The notes under the pieces were generated by a model that saw only the letters and a program-made list of their open reading frames with translations, had not been told where the DNA came from and did no database searches. DNA of 64,000 nucleotides from Capitella teleta. Its lineage: Eukaryota; Annelida; Polychaeta; Capitellidae. The translations under genes and the position numbers were made by a program. The stretch spans positions 303,506 through 367,505 of the forward strand of contig KB303020.1 in NCBI GenBank assembly GCA_000328365.1, written 5' to 3'. The first letter of the stretch is position 1; every line of letters starts with the position of its first letter. Shown piece by piece: positions 13,103 to 25,438 of the stretch.

Positions 13103-14033
13103 CAAGACTCGCAATAAGACTCAACTACTCGCCAATGGCGAGTAAAAATTCTCACGGGCGAGTAAAAATATCAAGAATGGTCGACAGATGGCGAATAAAA
13201 ATTTTGCACTCAAAATAAAATATAAAGGCAGATTCTTTGGTCAACCCCAAGCAATATAGATTTTTGCTCAATCCTCAGTTTAAAAACTAAAACTTGTGAG
13301 CCCATGCAGGCGTATGAAATCATGCAGGAAAGTTAGAAATAGCTGACGCCATGTCGAGATTGTCGACGCCAGATCAGACGAGCTAATTGTTGCGCCGCGG
13401 TTGTTTTTACTGCATTCACATCTTTTCAAATTAAGACGCGTCTTGGGTACAGTATGTTATACTCTTATACGTTAGTCTAAATATTATATTACATACATGC
13501 AGTAGCAGTGGTTGATGATTTTACAAATCGTTGCTTCCGTCATCCACTCACTGACACGACGTACGTACGTACATTTGGAATCAGAAGTTGATTTTAACTC
13601 ATGCTCCAAGATGTAAGTTGACGCGGTTTAGTTAACGCTTGAGTTAACCATTTTTTAATAATTCTTTTGAAGATTCCCGTAAAGGGTCGATCGGCGGCAT
13701 CGGCAAGTCTGTGCGGTTTCCTTTGTAAGTTTCATTTGTTGGCTCACCTAATTCAGAGTGGACACCTGGCCATTGCAACATACCAGCATAACCCAGTCGA
13801 GGGAAACACACTTTTCTAGAGATAGTACTGAACACAGAACCTGGTACTAAATGCTTTTGACGCATCGCTAATAAGATAAAGGTGCGCTATATGGCAGTGT
13901 ATTGTCACATACAATCGACCTGGATGTACATGTCTAAAATAATTTGCATTTTATTCTTTCTTTTTTTTCGTCAGAATTTCTGGCGAGTCAAAATATATTG
14001 GCGAGTAAATCATTTCTCTTATTTCGAGCCCTG
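13103..14033. mobile_element. Non-autonomous hAT-type DNA transposon, complete
   Basis: Both ends are seen: CAAGACTCGCAATAAGAC at the left and the reverse complement of CAGGGCTCGAAATAAGAG at the right. ACTCGCCAAT recurs inside each terminal repeat. The element is flanked by an exact 8-bp duplication TACATATA (13095-13102 and 14034-14041), the hAT signature. It is 931 bp. Inside, the minus strand at 13644-13865 has a 73-codon open stretch (FPRLGYAGMLQWPGVHSELG) that I cannot assign and that may be transposase-derived or captured. Confidence 0.85.
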
Positions 14034-15135
14034 TACATATATCGAGTTTCAATTGAACTGTTCTGATCGCGATGCCTATGCATCCAACAAAATGTTCCCC
14101 TTAAATCTGGCTTCAATTCTGACCGATTACATGACCCCAAGAAGCATTCTAGAATTTCTATGTTCGAGTCATTTGGACTATGAAATATTGGTCACGAAAT
14201 TATTGCAGAATTCTAGATTTCAAGCCCTGGTCACTTCTAGGTTTCGCTAGCTATAAGGAGCCAATGAGACTGTTATGTAACCGAGGATTCAGGATGATCG
14301 TCGAATTTGGGACTGTGGTCTGTGGAATTTGGGATCAACTAAAGCATCAGCTATCTGCCATATCACCTTTCTCCTCCCCAGATTGGCGAGAACTGATTGC
14401 AGCTGCTCGTAAATATAAGGAACGTCCATACATTTATACCAATCCCTTAAATATCTTCCTCTTCTTTTCAGTGTGAGCAACCATGTGTTTCACAATTATA
14501 CGTTAGGTAAGATCAGAACAGATGAGGGGTTAAGCACTTACACGTTACACAATGAATGGGCGAAGGGATATCTATTGGCTCTGGCAAAGTAGAGTTTTGA
14601 GGCGTCGATTTGTTGGAAGCAATTTGGTTCTCAATTATATTTTCATTGTTGAAGAAATGACTGTTTACCTGATGACTATGTTGTGTGTGGAAGTCATTTC
14701 ATGTATCTTTCTGTGTTATATATTGCATGTATATGCGAAATAATATAATAATAATAGTTGTAGCCAGTTGGTGAAGATTAGAGGAGAGCAAGGAAATTTC
14801 TTTATTGTACAAGTGTATGCTCCAACAGCAGATGCTTATGAGATTAAGAGGGAGGAGTTCTATGAAGAGCTGAATAACATCATAGTATGGAACAAAAAGT
14901 ACGAAGATGTTCTCATAGTCTGTGGAGACTTCATCTCTAAGGTCGGATGTGTGAAGGAAGATAATGTGGTAGGTTCTTATGGATTGGGATAGAGAAAGGA
15001 AAGTGGTGACAGACTGGTTGATTTTGCGAGAAAAAAAATGATTTGTTTATCGCAAATACGTGGTTCCAGCAAAAGATTAAACCAAGACACACATTGAATA
15101 CTTCCAATGGAATAACCAAGAACCAAATAGACTTA

Positions 15136-15966
15136 NNNNNNNNNNNNNNNNNNNNNNNNNNNNNNNNNNNNNNNNNNNNNNNNNNNNNNNNNNNNNNNNN
15201 NNNNNNNNNNNNNNNNNNNNNNNNNNNNNNNNNNNNNNNNNNNNNNNNNNNNNNNNNNNNNNNNNNNNNNNNNNNNNNNNNNNNNNNNNNNNNNNNNNNN
15301 NNNNNNNNNNNNNNNNNNNNNNNNNNNNNNNNNNNNNNNNNNNNNNNNNNNNNNNNNNNNNNNNNNNNNNNNNNNNNNNNNNNNNNNNNNNNNNNNNNNN
15401 NNNNNNNNNNNNNNNNNNNNNNNNNNNNNNNNNNNNNNNNNNNNNNNNNNNNNNNNNNNNNNNNNNNNNNNNNNNNNNNNNNNNNNNNNNNNNNNNNNNN
15501 NNNNNNNNNNNNNNNNNNNNNNNNNNNNNNNNNNNNNNNNNNNNNNNNNNNNNNNNNNNNNNNNNNNNNNNNNNNNNNNNNNNNNNNNNNNNNNNNNNNN
15601 NNNNNNNNNNNNNNNNNNNNNNNNNNNNNNNNNNNNNNNNNNNNNNNNNNNNNNNNNNNNNNNNNNNNNNNNNNNNNNNNNNNNNNNNNNNNNNNNNNNN
15701 NNNNNNNNNNNNNNNNNNNNNNNNNNNNNNNNNNNNNNNNNNNNNNNNNNNNNNNNNNNNNNNNNNNNNNNNNNNNNNNNNNNNNNNNNNNNNNNNNNNN
15801 NNNNNNNNNNNNNNNNNNNNNNNNNNNNNNNNNNNNNNNNNNNNNNNNNNNNNNNNNNNNNNNNNNNNNNNNNNNNNNNNNNNNNNNNNNNNNNNNNNNN
15901 NNNNNNNNNNNNNNNNNNNNNNNNNNNNNNNNNNNNNNNNNNNNNNNNNNNNNNNNNNNNNNNNNN
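15136..15966. other. Assembly gap (831 N)
   Basis: A run of N inside the LINE, as expected where repeats break an assembly. Confidence 1.
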
Positions 15967-17249
15967 GATAAGCAAAAAATACCAAAATAGCGTGCCCAAT
16001 TCCAAAGTGAGGCAAGATGTAGATTGCGGATCAGACCATGCACTCGTCATCACAAACCTACGAGTTAGTTCAAGAAACTAAAAAAAAAAAAAAAAACGAA
16101 GACCTGAAAAGAAATGGAACATCGAGAAAGTTGTTGGGAAGTTAAAAAAGAGAGTAATACAAAGAATTAACTGAAGAACCATAATAGAGAAAACTGAAGA
16201 ACAAGACCAGAATGCACCAGAAGAAGATTGTCAAAACATCAAGCAAGAAAGCAGCTGAACTGATTGGAGGAAAACTTTTACCAAAGAAGAAGCAGTCATG
16301 GATGACAGCTGAAATCCTTGAAATGATGTAACACAGACGAAAGCTAAACAAACAGTATCAACGTAGGACTACCGAAAACCTTGTCTTCAAATTCAGAAGG
16401 AATGCCGGAAGGCAAAATAATACTTTTATGAAAGTAAGTGTGAAGAGCTAGAACATCTAGAGCAAACACACAACACCAAACTCCACCAGAAGATCCTAGA
16501 GCTCAAACCACAAACACATAGAGTACAACTGGGTATAAAAGATAAAGACCGAAGATTGCTGCATGATGAAGAAGACATATGCAGAAGATGGGATGAATAC
16601 ATCGGTGAAGATCTTTGCAAAGATAACAAAGGTCCATGCCCAATTATTCACCATGCCGGTGAAGTGTATCCTTGTATCAGTCAGTTTGAGATAGAAGAAA
16701 CACTGCGAGCAAGGGGAAATCTCCATGTGTGGACAACATTCCCTCTGAACTCCTCCAGCTTCTTGGTGAAAGGGAGAAAGAGATCCTTACCAAATTAGTG
16801 AACACTATATATTGTACTGTTGAATTCCCAAACTACTTTCGTGTTAGGATCTTTATTCCACTTCCAAAAGTAAACAAAGCAACCCAATGCAGTGACTTTA
16901 GAACTATCAGTCTGATCCCCCATGCACCAAAAAACCCGACTCAGTGTAATCCTTAAAATAATAGCTCCCATCAAAAATAATCATTTAGACGACACTCAAC
17001 TTGGTTTCCGAAAGGGTAGAGGAACACTTGGCGGGATTTTCCTCCTTAGATGTCTCCTAGAAAGAAGACTGGACAAGCAGAAGAAGACGTACCTCATATT
17101 TGTGGACTACACTAAAGCATTTGACAGAGTCAACCATGAGAAGTTCAACCACATCATGTCAATTGCAGGAATCCCATCACATGAAAGAAATCTCATTATT
17201 CAGCTCTATTGGAATCAGACTGTAACAGTAAAAACATCAGCTGGAAGAA

Positions 17250-17250
<1 letters not shown>

Positions 17251-17286
<36 letters not shown>
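17251..17286 (+). repeat. 36-base A run inside the LINE
   Basis: An uninterrupted A tract between SAGRT and the MRGVRQG block of the reverse transcriptase, where related elements have only a few residues. Confidence 0.9.
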
Positions 17287-17287
<1 letters not shown>

Positions 17288-18233
17288 AATATAATGAGAG
17301 GCGTCAGGCAAGGCTGCATCCTGTCCCCAGCACTGTTTTAATCTATACAGTGAACATCCCCTGAGAGCAGCTCTCGAAGAAATTGGCGGTGTTAGCATTG
17401 GTGGCACATTATTTAACAATATTCGATATGCTGATGACACAGTGCTGATAGCAGAGTCCAAACATGATCTCCAGCGAATGCTCAGCCTGCTATGTGATAC
17501 CTACCAGGAGTTCGAAATGCAGCTCAATCCCAAAAAGACAAAAACCATGTGTGTCAGTCAAATAGAGTCAGAGACAATTCAACTGAGAGCGGAAGGGAAA
17601 GCGTTTATAATCAACAATCAATTGAGGAATTCGATATTTTTTGAAGAAAGGTCGATGAAAGTTAAAGACCCGCATGCACAAATTTCTTATTACGTGACAT
17701 TCTAAGGAAATTCATGCATATCTTGTATTATTCAGAAATGTTCCTTTCATTCATACCATTTTTCAGTTTTATGCGTCAGTCTGTCAGCGCTTTTTGAAAT
17801 TTTGTAAGCATCACACGAATTCAAAATAATAGTAATAAATAATAAATGCCTTTATAATGCGTAAAATCCATCACAAAGAAACTTTAAATCCTAAAATTAC
17901 AGTGAAATAAATCAAGTACATGACTAATAATAATAATAAACCCGCTAGTTCACTATATTGGTTTTTTTTTGGGTTTTTTTTTTTTAATAGTGTCCAGTTC
18001 AATTGTACATGACCAAAACTATAATGCATATAGATGTGCATGCAGGTACATGTAGTGCCAACCTTTACCTGAAAAGGGGAACAAAATCGATTTTCGTGCA
18101 CGTCGAGCACCTTGTCAGGTTCCTCTGTCTAAAAACTTAAGCCTATCTGAAATTCTACCCCTTTTGGCAAACTGAAGTGCAAGAGGGTTATTAGTGATTT
18201 CAATGTACTTGTATTGCTTTTGGTTTCATGTAG

Positions 18234-18918
18234 ACTTCTTGGGAGTTCGAGGACCAGATGGGGAGACAGAAGGTTTCGGTCGGCGCAAGCTTACTCTTAG
18301 TGAAGTCCGAAGGCACCGAGTGAGTTTTACGTTTAAATTCACAACCATCATTTCTCTATTTTGACTCCCTTTGAACAGAAACACTATCAACAAAACCCGA
18401 TCAATCTATCCAGCACAAAAACAAAGCCATCCAATATATCTCGATGCCACAAAAACAACATGGATATTCAATATGACAGCCTTATCTGCGGGGTGGGGGG
18501 AGGACAATGGGTTTCATCACCATTCCATCATCCATCATGTCCCTTCACCTTGGTACCATCTAAGTATCATAATACAGCAGCAAAAAAAAACGAACAAGCA
18601 AATATTTTTGTTGGTGCTATGACGTTATTGCATGATAGGGATCGAGAAAGAATTGCTGTGAGTGATAATTATCGAATTTGCATTTGTATCAACTTGTTGC
18701 ACACCAAATTGGAACATACTTCGTCATCGATTTTCTTCCGTGAACGTGTTGCAAGCAAGCAGGCGAGGAGGCAAAGATACTTTATTGGAACCGTTAGAGC
18801 TCCGCATGGTGATGTACGGTGCTCTTTAGATGCATCAGCAGAGACAAAAATCGCCCATTACCTCCGATATACCACAGGAAACATGAGGGAAAGAACCGTG
18901 AAATACCATCAATCATAA
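18234..18918 (+). CDS. Possible unrecognised gene, two exons
   Basis: An exon-like block at 18234-18319 has a good acceptor (TTTCATGTAG) and a consensus donor (GTGAGT), and encodes FLGVRGPDGETEGFGRRKLT with a basic end, SEVRRHR. After a 59-bp intron the frame joins 18379-18918, which is open for 179 residues to a TAA. This part is rich in Ser, His, Lys and Arg (ARRQRYFIGTVRAPHGDVR) and I do not recognise it. The intron length matches the real genes downstream. Against it: no start is visible, composition drifts toward that of random AT-rich DNA, and no poly(A) signal is obvious. It may be a real lineage-specific gene or chance. Confidence 0.3.
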
Positions 18919-19383
18919 TTAGCACAATACACCGGGGTGATCAGCTCATTCCATTTCAATAGAAAATGTCAGTAAACAGCTACGAAATAATTTGGTATGC
19001 GTACCCTTGCTTTAAACTGACGTTGCACCATACCATAATCATATTTATTACCGTCATTATAATTATAAAACAATTATGGATTAATTTGTAAGTCACAAGA
19101 ATCATTATGTCATCCTGTGTGACAGTTTGCCGAATGCAATTGATCATGCAACCTTTTTCTCTTCTTTTCTTTATTAAGCTAAATTAAGCTTGGTTACACT
19201 ATTGCGCATGAACATGGATTATTTCAATTCTAACCTAACGATGCCAAAGAATATTTTTTTGGTAAGGTTAACTGCGTACTTATAAATATGACCATATAGA
19301 AGAAAGGGCTAATCGTTCCGTGAACATGAAAGGAAATGTTTGCTGTGCTTTGCAGCTACATCAATCTTTGGTGCTGAGCATTG

Positions 19384-19440
19384 CGGCTCAGTGGGCAGGT
19401 TGTATGCTGATTAACTCTGTAAATCGCAGGTTCACAGACA
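19384..19440 (+). repeat. tRNA-like SINE head (tentative)
   Basis: CGGCTCAGTGGGCAGG resembles an A box and CGCAGGTTCACAGAC a B box about 40 bases later. It is not a foldable tRNA. Confidence 0.35.
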
Positions 19441-19574
19441 AGTGAGCCTCGGTTCTACGTGCTCATTGGGGCAGCGAGTGATTGTTGCCACAAATTGTAT
19501 CTCCGCTTTCGGTGCTTCAGCGAGTTCATCGCAAATGACGGCCGCGGTGCATTATGGTCTAGCCTTGACGACCC

Positions 19575-19640
19575 TAGTTAATCCGGCCAGATTCGTTCTC
19601 GGTTATTCTGGTCGGATTAATGAGGAAGTCGGATTAGCAG
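19575..19640. repeat. Pogo-like hairpin with TTAATCCG arms
   Basis: TTAATCCGGCCAGA and TCTGGTCGGATTAA form an inverted pair with a loop of about 15 bases, followed by a further CGGATTAG. The words match the subterminal repeats at 9.85 kb in style, so this is probably a related transposon end. Confidence 0.4.
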
Positions 19641-20180
19641 TTTCACTTCAAATTGGGCCCCTCTATACGGGCCACTGAATTATGGGGTATAGTTCAAGCA
19701 TGAAAACAATCGAGTAAAACCAAGTGATAAATTATGACTAGATCGTGAGATATTTTAGAATACTTTCATTATCACTGATATTTATATGAGTTGTTACTTA
19801 TCAGCACATGCAAAATCTTCTAAAATAAGAAGGGACACTTCCAGTCATTGCTGTTTATAAGAAGTCCCGACAGCTCATCGCGATCATGTGGCTGACCGAT
19901 CGTTCAACGTCCTTTGATTTACGTTTTCATATCATATTAGTGCCAATCAATCGAGAAACGCTTGCATTTATTTATTTTATTTATGTATCATTTATTATTC
20001 ATTTTTGTATAGTGTATAATATAGAAATCTAAATATAACCAATATAATGTGTTTGTCCATCTTTCCAGGTGAATGAAACGATAATGTCACAGTTTTAGTT
20101 CTCGGATTTTCTGGCGCGGTTGCTACAGCAATTATTCCAGAATGCATCTTACCTGACAATTCCTAATGAACTGCGCGCCC

Positions 20181-20192
20181 TGCGCATGCGCA
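20181..20192. promoter_or_regulatory. NRF-1-like palindrome TGCGCATGCGCA
   Basis: A perfect 12-base palindrome in a short CpG-containing patch (CTGCGCGCCCTGCGCATG). No gene is recognised beside it. Confidence 0.25.
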
Positions 20193-21654
20193 ATGAATTT
20201 GCGATAAAGTCTAGGGTTTAAATTTAATGTCTTCATATGCCTGCTAACATAACATGAGGTGCCTATATACCACATATACTATATGATCCCCAGGGAAGCA
20301 TCCAAAGACGGAGTTTTTACGCGAGTCTCATTAATTTCCGAGTGACTAAATTCATATTGGGTGTCTATATCTAAACGAGTTGCTAGATAGCAGACATACT
20401 GCCAAAACTGTACGAAAACAAATTGTTCGCTCACGAAATTGAAGATTAGTCTGATTCACACGAACAGTGCAACTGTCTTACTATTTTACCGCATTTCAAA
20501 TATTGTTGTTGACCAAATGCGTGGAGAGGCGGATCAAATTCATGTACCCATATGGAGACATTTAAAATACCAGCATGACGGTATTCTATATATTTGAACC
20601 GTAGAAGCGTTCTGCTATATATTATTACCACGAACATTCTATGAATTGATTCAGTGTAATTATCGTTTATAATATTATTAATGCATTCATTGTATTGCTG
20701 TTGTTGTTATTATTCCATGTACGGTGTACCTGCATTTGGGAGATCTAAGAAATTTATGCTGACACCTCTCTCGTATGGTTGGTATGTGAGACAGCGTGTA
20801 TCGTGTTGCGCCACCTGGTTCAAGGTGTGAATAATGCACGATTGCATGTATTCAAGCATAATCTTCATAATTCCTTTAGCCTATTTATTGCATGAATACA
20901 CGTCTTCCCGTTCTTACTCTCGAATTTCCCCTCTGCAGCATCAAACCTAATTATCGAACAATCAAAAACAATTTTTAAGATTAATTGTACCAAAATACTA
21001 AGATTCTTTTTCCCTTCGCTTCAATCGCATAATTATTCCAATTTATTTTGAGTCAATGCTAAAATGATAGTGATGTCATTACTGGAGAAGCAATTCACGT
21101 GCACTATATGTCTCATATGTGTGATAACCCTTTCTCCATAAAGCTATCAAATTATATTTATTTAATTCAGATTTGAGAATGCTGACCAACTTTTTTCAGC
21201 TTCAGCTATTCAAGACTCAAGAAACAGGTGGCTCTAATAATCACTTGAGACAACAACTCAAAGTGCTGACTCATCATAATTATATTAAAACTAGCACATT
21301 CACAATCGACGTCGATCACATCTGAGCATCGATAAAGTGCTCTCAAATTTCAAGACAGAATTTACGAGCGTAAACAATAACCTCTGCCATTTTATAATAA
21401 AGTTTCTTGGAATATACGTAGTGCAGTTAACCTCATAGCAAATGAGCCCATGATATTATAAGCAAAAAAAGACATCTGCTGGTGATTCCACGTTTGTAAT
21501 TCTCAAGTTCTCAACTCTGAGGCTGCATGCATGTTTCTATCAATTATCATGAACTTACATATATGCAAGAGCGCATTTCATTGTCATTCATTCAGCAGAG
21601 CGTCTTACTCGATTCTCTATATATCAGGGCCCGATTCTTAACTCCTACTTCCTA

Positions 21655-22500
21655 CTTAGGTGCAAAAGAAACGCAACGATCTTGGAGTTGATCCAAGGAT
21701 CACAAACCGCTAAATCGAATACAGTGTATCACCCACACAACAAATATGTCACAAGAATAAACCAGGTCGACCATGGATTGACCCCGTTCTGAATGCCTAA
21801 GAGTAAAAGCAACCCGACAATAAGAACTAATAAGTCCGGTGAGGTCAGGGCAAGGACTGGTTCAAGGCAGCCATAATTGCTGATTATGCGACAGAGGAGA
21901 AATGTGACCGACCAATATCTGCAAAGAAATTTTTTATATCGGCTCAGGTAGGGGAGGCCTTAAATCGGAGTTACGAACATCCAGAGATCCGACTATTTCA
22001 GCAAAATAATGCTCACCCATACCTTGTTATGGTCTTCGCAGACTTCTTGAAGAAGGAAAATGAACTCACGACATTGTCACATTGTCCGTTGGCATATCCT
22101 AAATTTGTCGCCAAATAAAAATTGATGGGATAGAATGAAGTCAATAATTTCTCACTGCCTCCCGTCTCCCCACAATTACAGAGAGCTAATCCAGGGCTGT
22201 ACCAACACCCACAGAGCAGGGTTGAGAGTCTCACCGATAAATTTGGCCCCAGAATCCTCTCATGTGTTATGGGCGTGTGAGTGGGGACTGGAAATCATGA
22301 CATCGACCATGAAAATCGAACATTTCGATTCCACCAGCTTGTCGATTTTTCCTCCAATTAAGCCAGGTTAATTCCATTTCAGGAAATACGTGCGCAAGTG
22401 GTTTAACTTATTACACACGAAAATTCGTGTCCATGCAATAATACCCCAATAGTGGTGTAGACATAACTAAATTAAGAGTTGCGTTTCTTTTGCACTTAAG
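21655..22500 (+). mobile_element. Tc1-like DNA transposon relic with terminal repeats
   Basis: Terminal inverted repeats CTTAGGTGCAAAAGAAACGC (left) and its near-perfect reverse at 22478-22500 agree at 24 of 25 bases when the flanking TA at both ends (21653-21654 and 22501-22502) is counted. Inside, the plus strand encodes IRLFQQNNAHPYLVMVFADF, LKKENELTTLSHCP and then, in another frame, RELIQG, which recall the DDE block of Tc1 transposases (LFQQDNARPH...). The first half of the transposase is missing and the rest is decayed. At 846 bp it is an internally deleted copy. Confidence 0.75.
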
Positions 22501-23226
22501 TACATGTATATTATAGTTATTTTCGAATCTTTTCCGCAAACATAGATAACAAGCTTCTATCTATATAATTTTGCCAACATCGGTTGTCAAAGATCGAGCT
22601 TTTTTGGTGTGATTTTGCTTATCAAACGTTTTAAAGTGATTCTGTTCGTCAACTTCCTTTAAGAATACTTTTAATCAAGAATCGCGCCTAGATTCACCAT
22701 AAATGATAGTCGTCCCGATTCTTAAATTTAACGATCGGGCTCAGCATCAAATGAAATAAGTATATACATAAGTAATCATAATAATAATAATAAGACACGC
22801 CATGGTGGCCAACAATACAGCTAGGGCTCTTGTTTGATTGCAAAAAAAAAAAGAGATATCGAGATACCGGTAGCGAAATTAAAACAGTTTTCCAGTACGA
22901 AGTGACTAAAGTTACAGACCTGTAATCCCAAGTTACAGGCCTCAAATTTAAGCCTTTTCTATGTTTTTTTAATGATACAAGGTGAGTCATTTTGTTTGAT
23001 TATTCTTCATATGCATCCATTACCAACTTAAGACTGCATACATGTGTATGTTGATAGTCTGTTTGGCTTAATAAGGAATTTGCAACATCAGGTCTGCAAG
23101 TTTAACATTATGTTTAAGGATTACGGGTCTGTAACTTTATAACTTGCCTTTACAGTAACCTAATTGCTACAGTGTTTACTCCATAGAATTGTAAAGGATT
23201 AACGGTTTATTCAGTTTGCATACAGC

Positions 23227-23604
23227 TTAGATCGCTTTTGACTTTTGACTAAAATGTTCCGCATGGTGTATAATTGGGGCTCCAATTGTCCCAATACACT
23301 CATCACCTGGGAATTTGTTGTTCAGAATGACGCTTGAATTGAGATAATTGTATGTACCAAATGCACTGGTATTCCATTTATCATAGTCGGTGATTGTTTC
23401 GACTTCCTGGCGGGAAGCGTTGGCCGCAACGAAGTACTGACAAAGGACACGGGAGCCGCGGATCCTGAGGCCAATCTGAACAATTCCAAGAACTACGCTG
23501 CGGTATTCCCCGCGGCAAAGTATTAGATCACTGGCGCCCATATCGGCATTCCAGTGCACTTCTTGAACTTCCCGAGCCCGGCGACCTACTCGAATATCGT
23601 GAAA
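23227..23604 (-). CDS. Possible terminal exon, unrecognised
   Basis: A minus-strand frame is open for 125 residues from a possible acceptor (GACTTCAAG) to TAA at 23227-23229, with AATAAA 16 bases later (23206-23211). It encodes HDIRVGRRAREVQEVHWNAD, LRIRGSRVLCQYFVAANASR and a hydrophilic end. GC content is clearly above the flanks, which suggests real coding. No start codon at its head and no family is recognised. A second minus-strand block (about 23930-24046, LSANLSDTQRDVLIHAGKAI) may be an upstream exon, but I cannot join them by clean splice sites. Confidence 0.35.
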   Translation of the reverse strand, partial: FHDIRVGRRAREVQEVHWNADMGASDLILCRGEYRSVVLGIVQIGLRIRGSRVLCQYFVAANASRQEVETITDYDKWNTSAFGTYNYLNSSVILNNKFPGDECIGTIGAPIIHHAEHFSQKSKAI

Positions 23605-24303
23605 CTTGAAGTCATAGATATGAAATGATTAATGTATGGACAATTGAGTCTACATGTAATTCACTAAGCAGATTGGCCTGCTTATAAGTTATAGCACAAC
23701 TGGTTTTTGGGATCACGAAACTACATATTTGAAAAAAAGAACAGTGTTTTCTCAGCGTGGTGGTGGGGTGGTACCGCGTGGTTGCCATGGCAATTCTGTT
23801 GACAGACTTCCGAGCATCCTCTTATATGCCAAATGAAACATCGCCCACGAAAAATGACCATCTCAGGTTTGCCGTTGTCATTTAAAAATATTGAGAAACA
23901 GATTGATTCATTTTTTCTTCTTCTTATTTTCATAGTAAGCATCTTGCTCTGAAATAGCCTTCCCAGCATGTATAAGGACGTCTCGTTGTGTATCTGACAA
24001 GTTGGCAGAGAGCAAATTAAGTCGTCCGTACACCAAACAATGGATCTGAAAGCAGCTCAGCGAACTTGGAATACGGTGAACAACGAACAATGGATGGACG
24101 AACATAGAGCAACCAAAGAGGAAAGGGTGAGATTCAAGGGAAAATAAAGGAAGAACCCAGGAATGACGACAGACCAATACACAAAGGTCCGACGTATCGG
24201 GTCATGGAATCAGTGGTTTGACAATGTTTATCTCGAATGTTCTCATGTACTTATAGCCCTACTATATTGTGATATTCGGAATAGTGGCATGGGTTCTTTG
24301 TCT

Positions 24304-24414
24304 GAGAATCAAGACCCTCAGCTGCTGAGCTGATGCCAACAATAGGGTCTCGGAGTCACTCGAGTGCCGCTTTGGTCCGAATTGTCATTCCATATTTCAT
24401 CGGTCTTGATTCTC
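24304..24414. repeat. 13-bp perfect inverted repeat, 85-base spacer
   Basis: GAGAATCAAGACC at 24304-24316 and GGTCTTGATTCTC at 24402-24414. The spacer contains CAGCTGCTGAGCTG. It could be a small foldback element; no target duplication is evident. Confidence 0.6.
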
Positions 24415-25294
24415 GTGCGGGTAAAAAAAAAAAACAAAAAAAAAACAAAAAAACATTAAACAAAAAATTAAAAAAGAGAGAGAGAGAAGATCCGCCAGTC
24501 CCTATATCCTTTGAATATAATTTGTATGCATGTAGTCTCGAAGCCTGTTCAGTTTTATAGGTTGATATATACACGATGAGCTAATTACCGCTTCATACAT
24601 GTATCAGCTTGGTTGTCTCGTTATCTTCTTTGAGGGCCAAAAAAAAAAAGGATAAAAAGGTGCATTGTTTGCTGCGCATGCGTGACCCGGACATTTAATG
24701 AATGCTGGATTTATCATATTATAGGATTATAGGTTCGTGGTCATCAATTAGATGGAATAAGCCAATACAACTACATACTGATGAGGTAATGACATACATG
24801 TAATTGGAATAAGCTAAATTGAAAAAAAAAAAGAGAGGAATAAGTGCACATAATGCATATATAGATATTATAATACATATATAAAGTACGCTGTAATACA
24901 ATGTTATTGGTTGTAATCGCGAGTCTCAAATGTTCGTAAATTCACAAATTTAATTGAGATAAGCTAATTGTAGTAAATACTTCCAAACACCTACTTGCAG
25001 ACTTGCATGGTAGCAATACACAATCCAATACGTTTTATTTGAATGAAGGGCAATCTGGAATGAGTCGACATCAGATAAAAAAGACGAATGGATAAATAAA
25101 TGTGTTCCAGTACTTAAGAGTATTACGTTATCACGTAAGTAATAGCCCGCATTGTATGTATTTAGGTCAATTATAGCTATATATTTTTTTAACTTTTGAT
25201 CCTCTTCAAGAATGCTTTTTTCTTGAAAATTGCTTCTCGATATTATCGAAATGCACAATTTATAACCGGGTGTAGTATTCTACTTAATTACAAG

Positions 25295-25438
25295 CATATG
25301 TCAGCTGTCTCGTCGGCTATGTTCAAGGCCATGCGGAGGGCCACATCCCAAGATAGCGGTCTAGCTATTAATTTATGGAAGCAAATTCAAGCTTATAAAT
25401 CCGAGGGTATAGAAGAAAGGCTAAAAATAATGCATTAA
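25295..25438 (+). CDS. Possible short terminal exon, unrecognised
   Basis: Following an acceptor-like TTACAAG, a 48-codon frame reads HMSAVSSAMFKAMRRATSQD and ends YKSEGIEERLKIMH, with balanced composition, in an otherwise AT-rich desert. There is no family assignment and no close poly(A) signal. Confidence 0.2.
   Translation, partial: HMSAVSSAMFKAMRRATSQDSGLAINLWKQIQAYKSEGIEERLKIMH

Larger units (their letters stand above)
14760..17625 (+). mobile_element. RTE/BovB-like LINE, truncated and decayed
   Basis: Non-LTR retrotransposon ORF2 pieces in order: apurinic endonuclease (FFIVQVYAPTADAYEIKREE, VLIVCGDF), a gap of 831 N, then reverse transcriptase (LGFRKGRGTLGGIFLLRCLL, TYLIFVDYTKAFDRVNHEKF, MRGVRQGCILSPALF, IRYADDTVLIAESK, LNPKKTKTMC). 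The YADD catalytic box is intact. Several stops and frame changes occur: an A-run shift near 15030, stops between 16080 and 16560, and a shift near 17340. A 36-base A run interrupts the sequence just before RGVRQG. The 5' end and the part after the reverse transcriptase are missing. Confidence 0.9.

Noticed and set aside
14937-16053. Very long open frames around 15-16 kb
   Set aside because: They run through the N gap, which contains no stops by definition.
21628-22691. A larger hAT element starting at CAGGGCCCGATTCTT
   Set aside because: The proposed right end is poor and lacks a duplication; the inner TA-flanked repeats and Tc1-like peptide fit far better.
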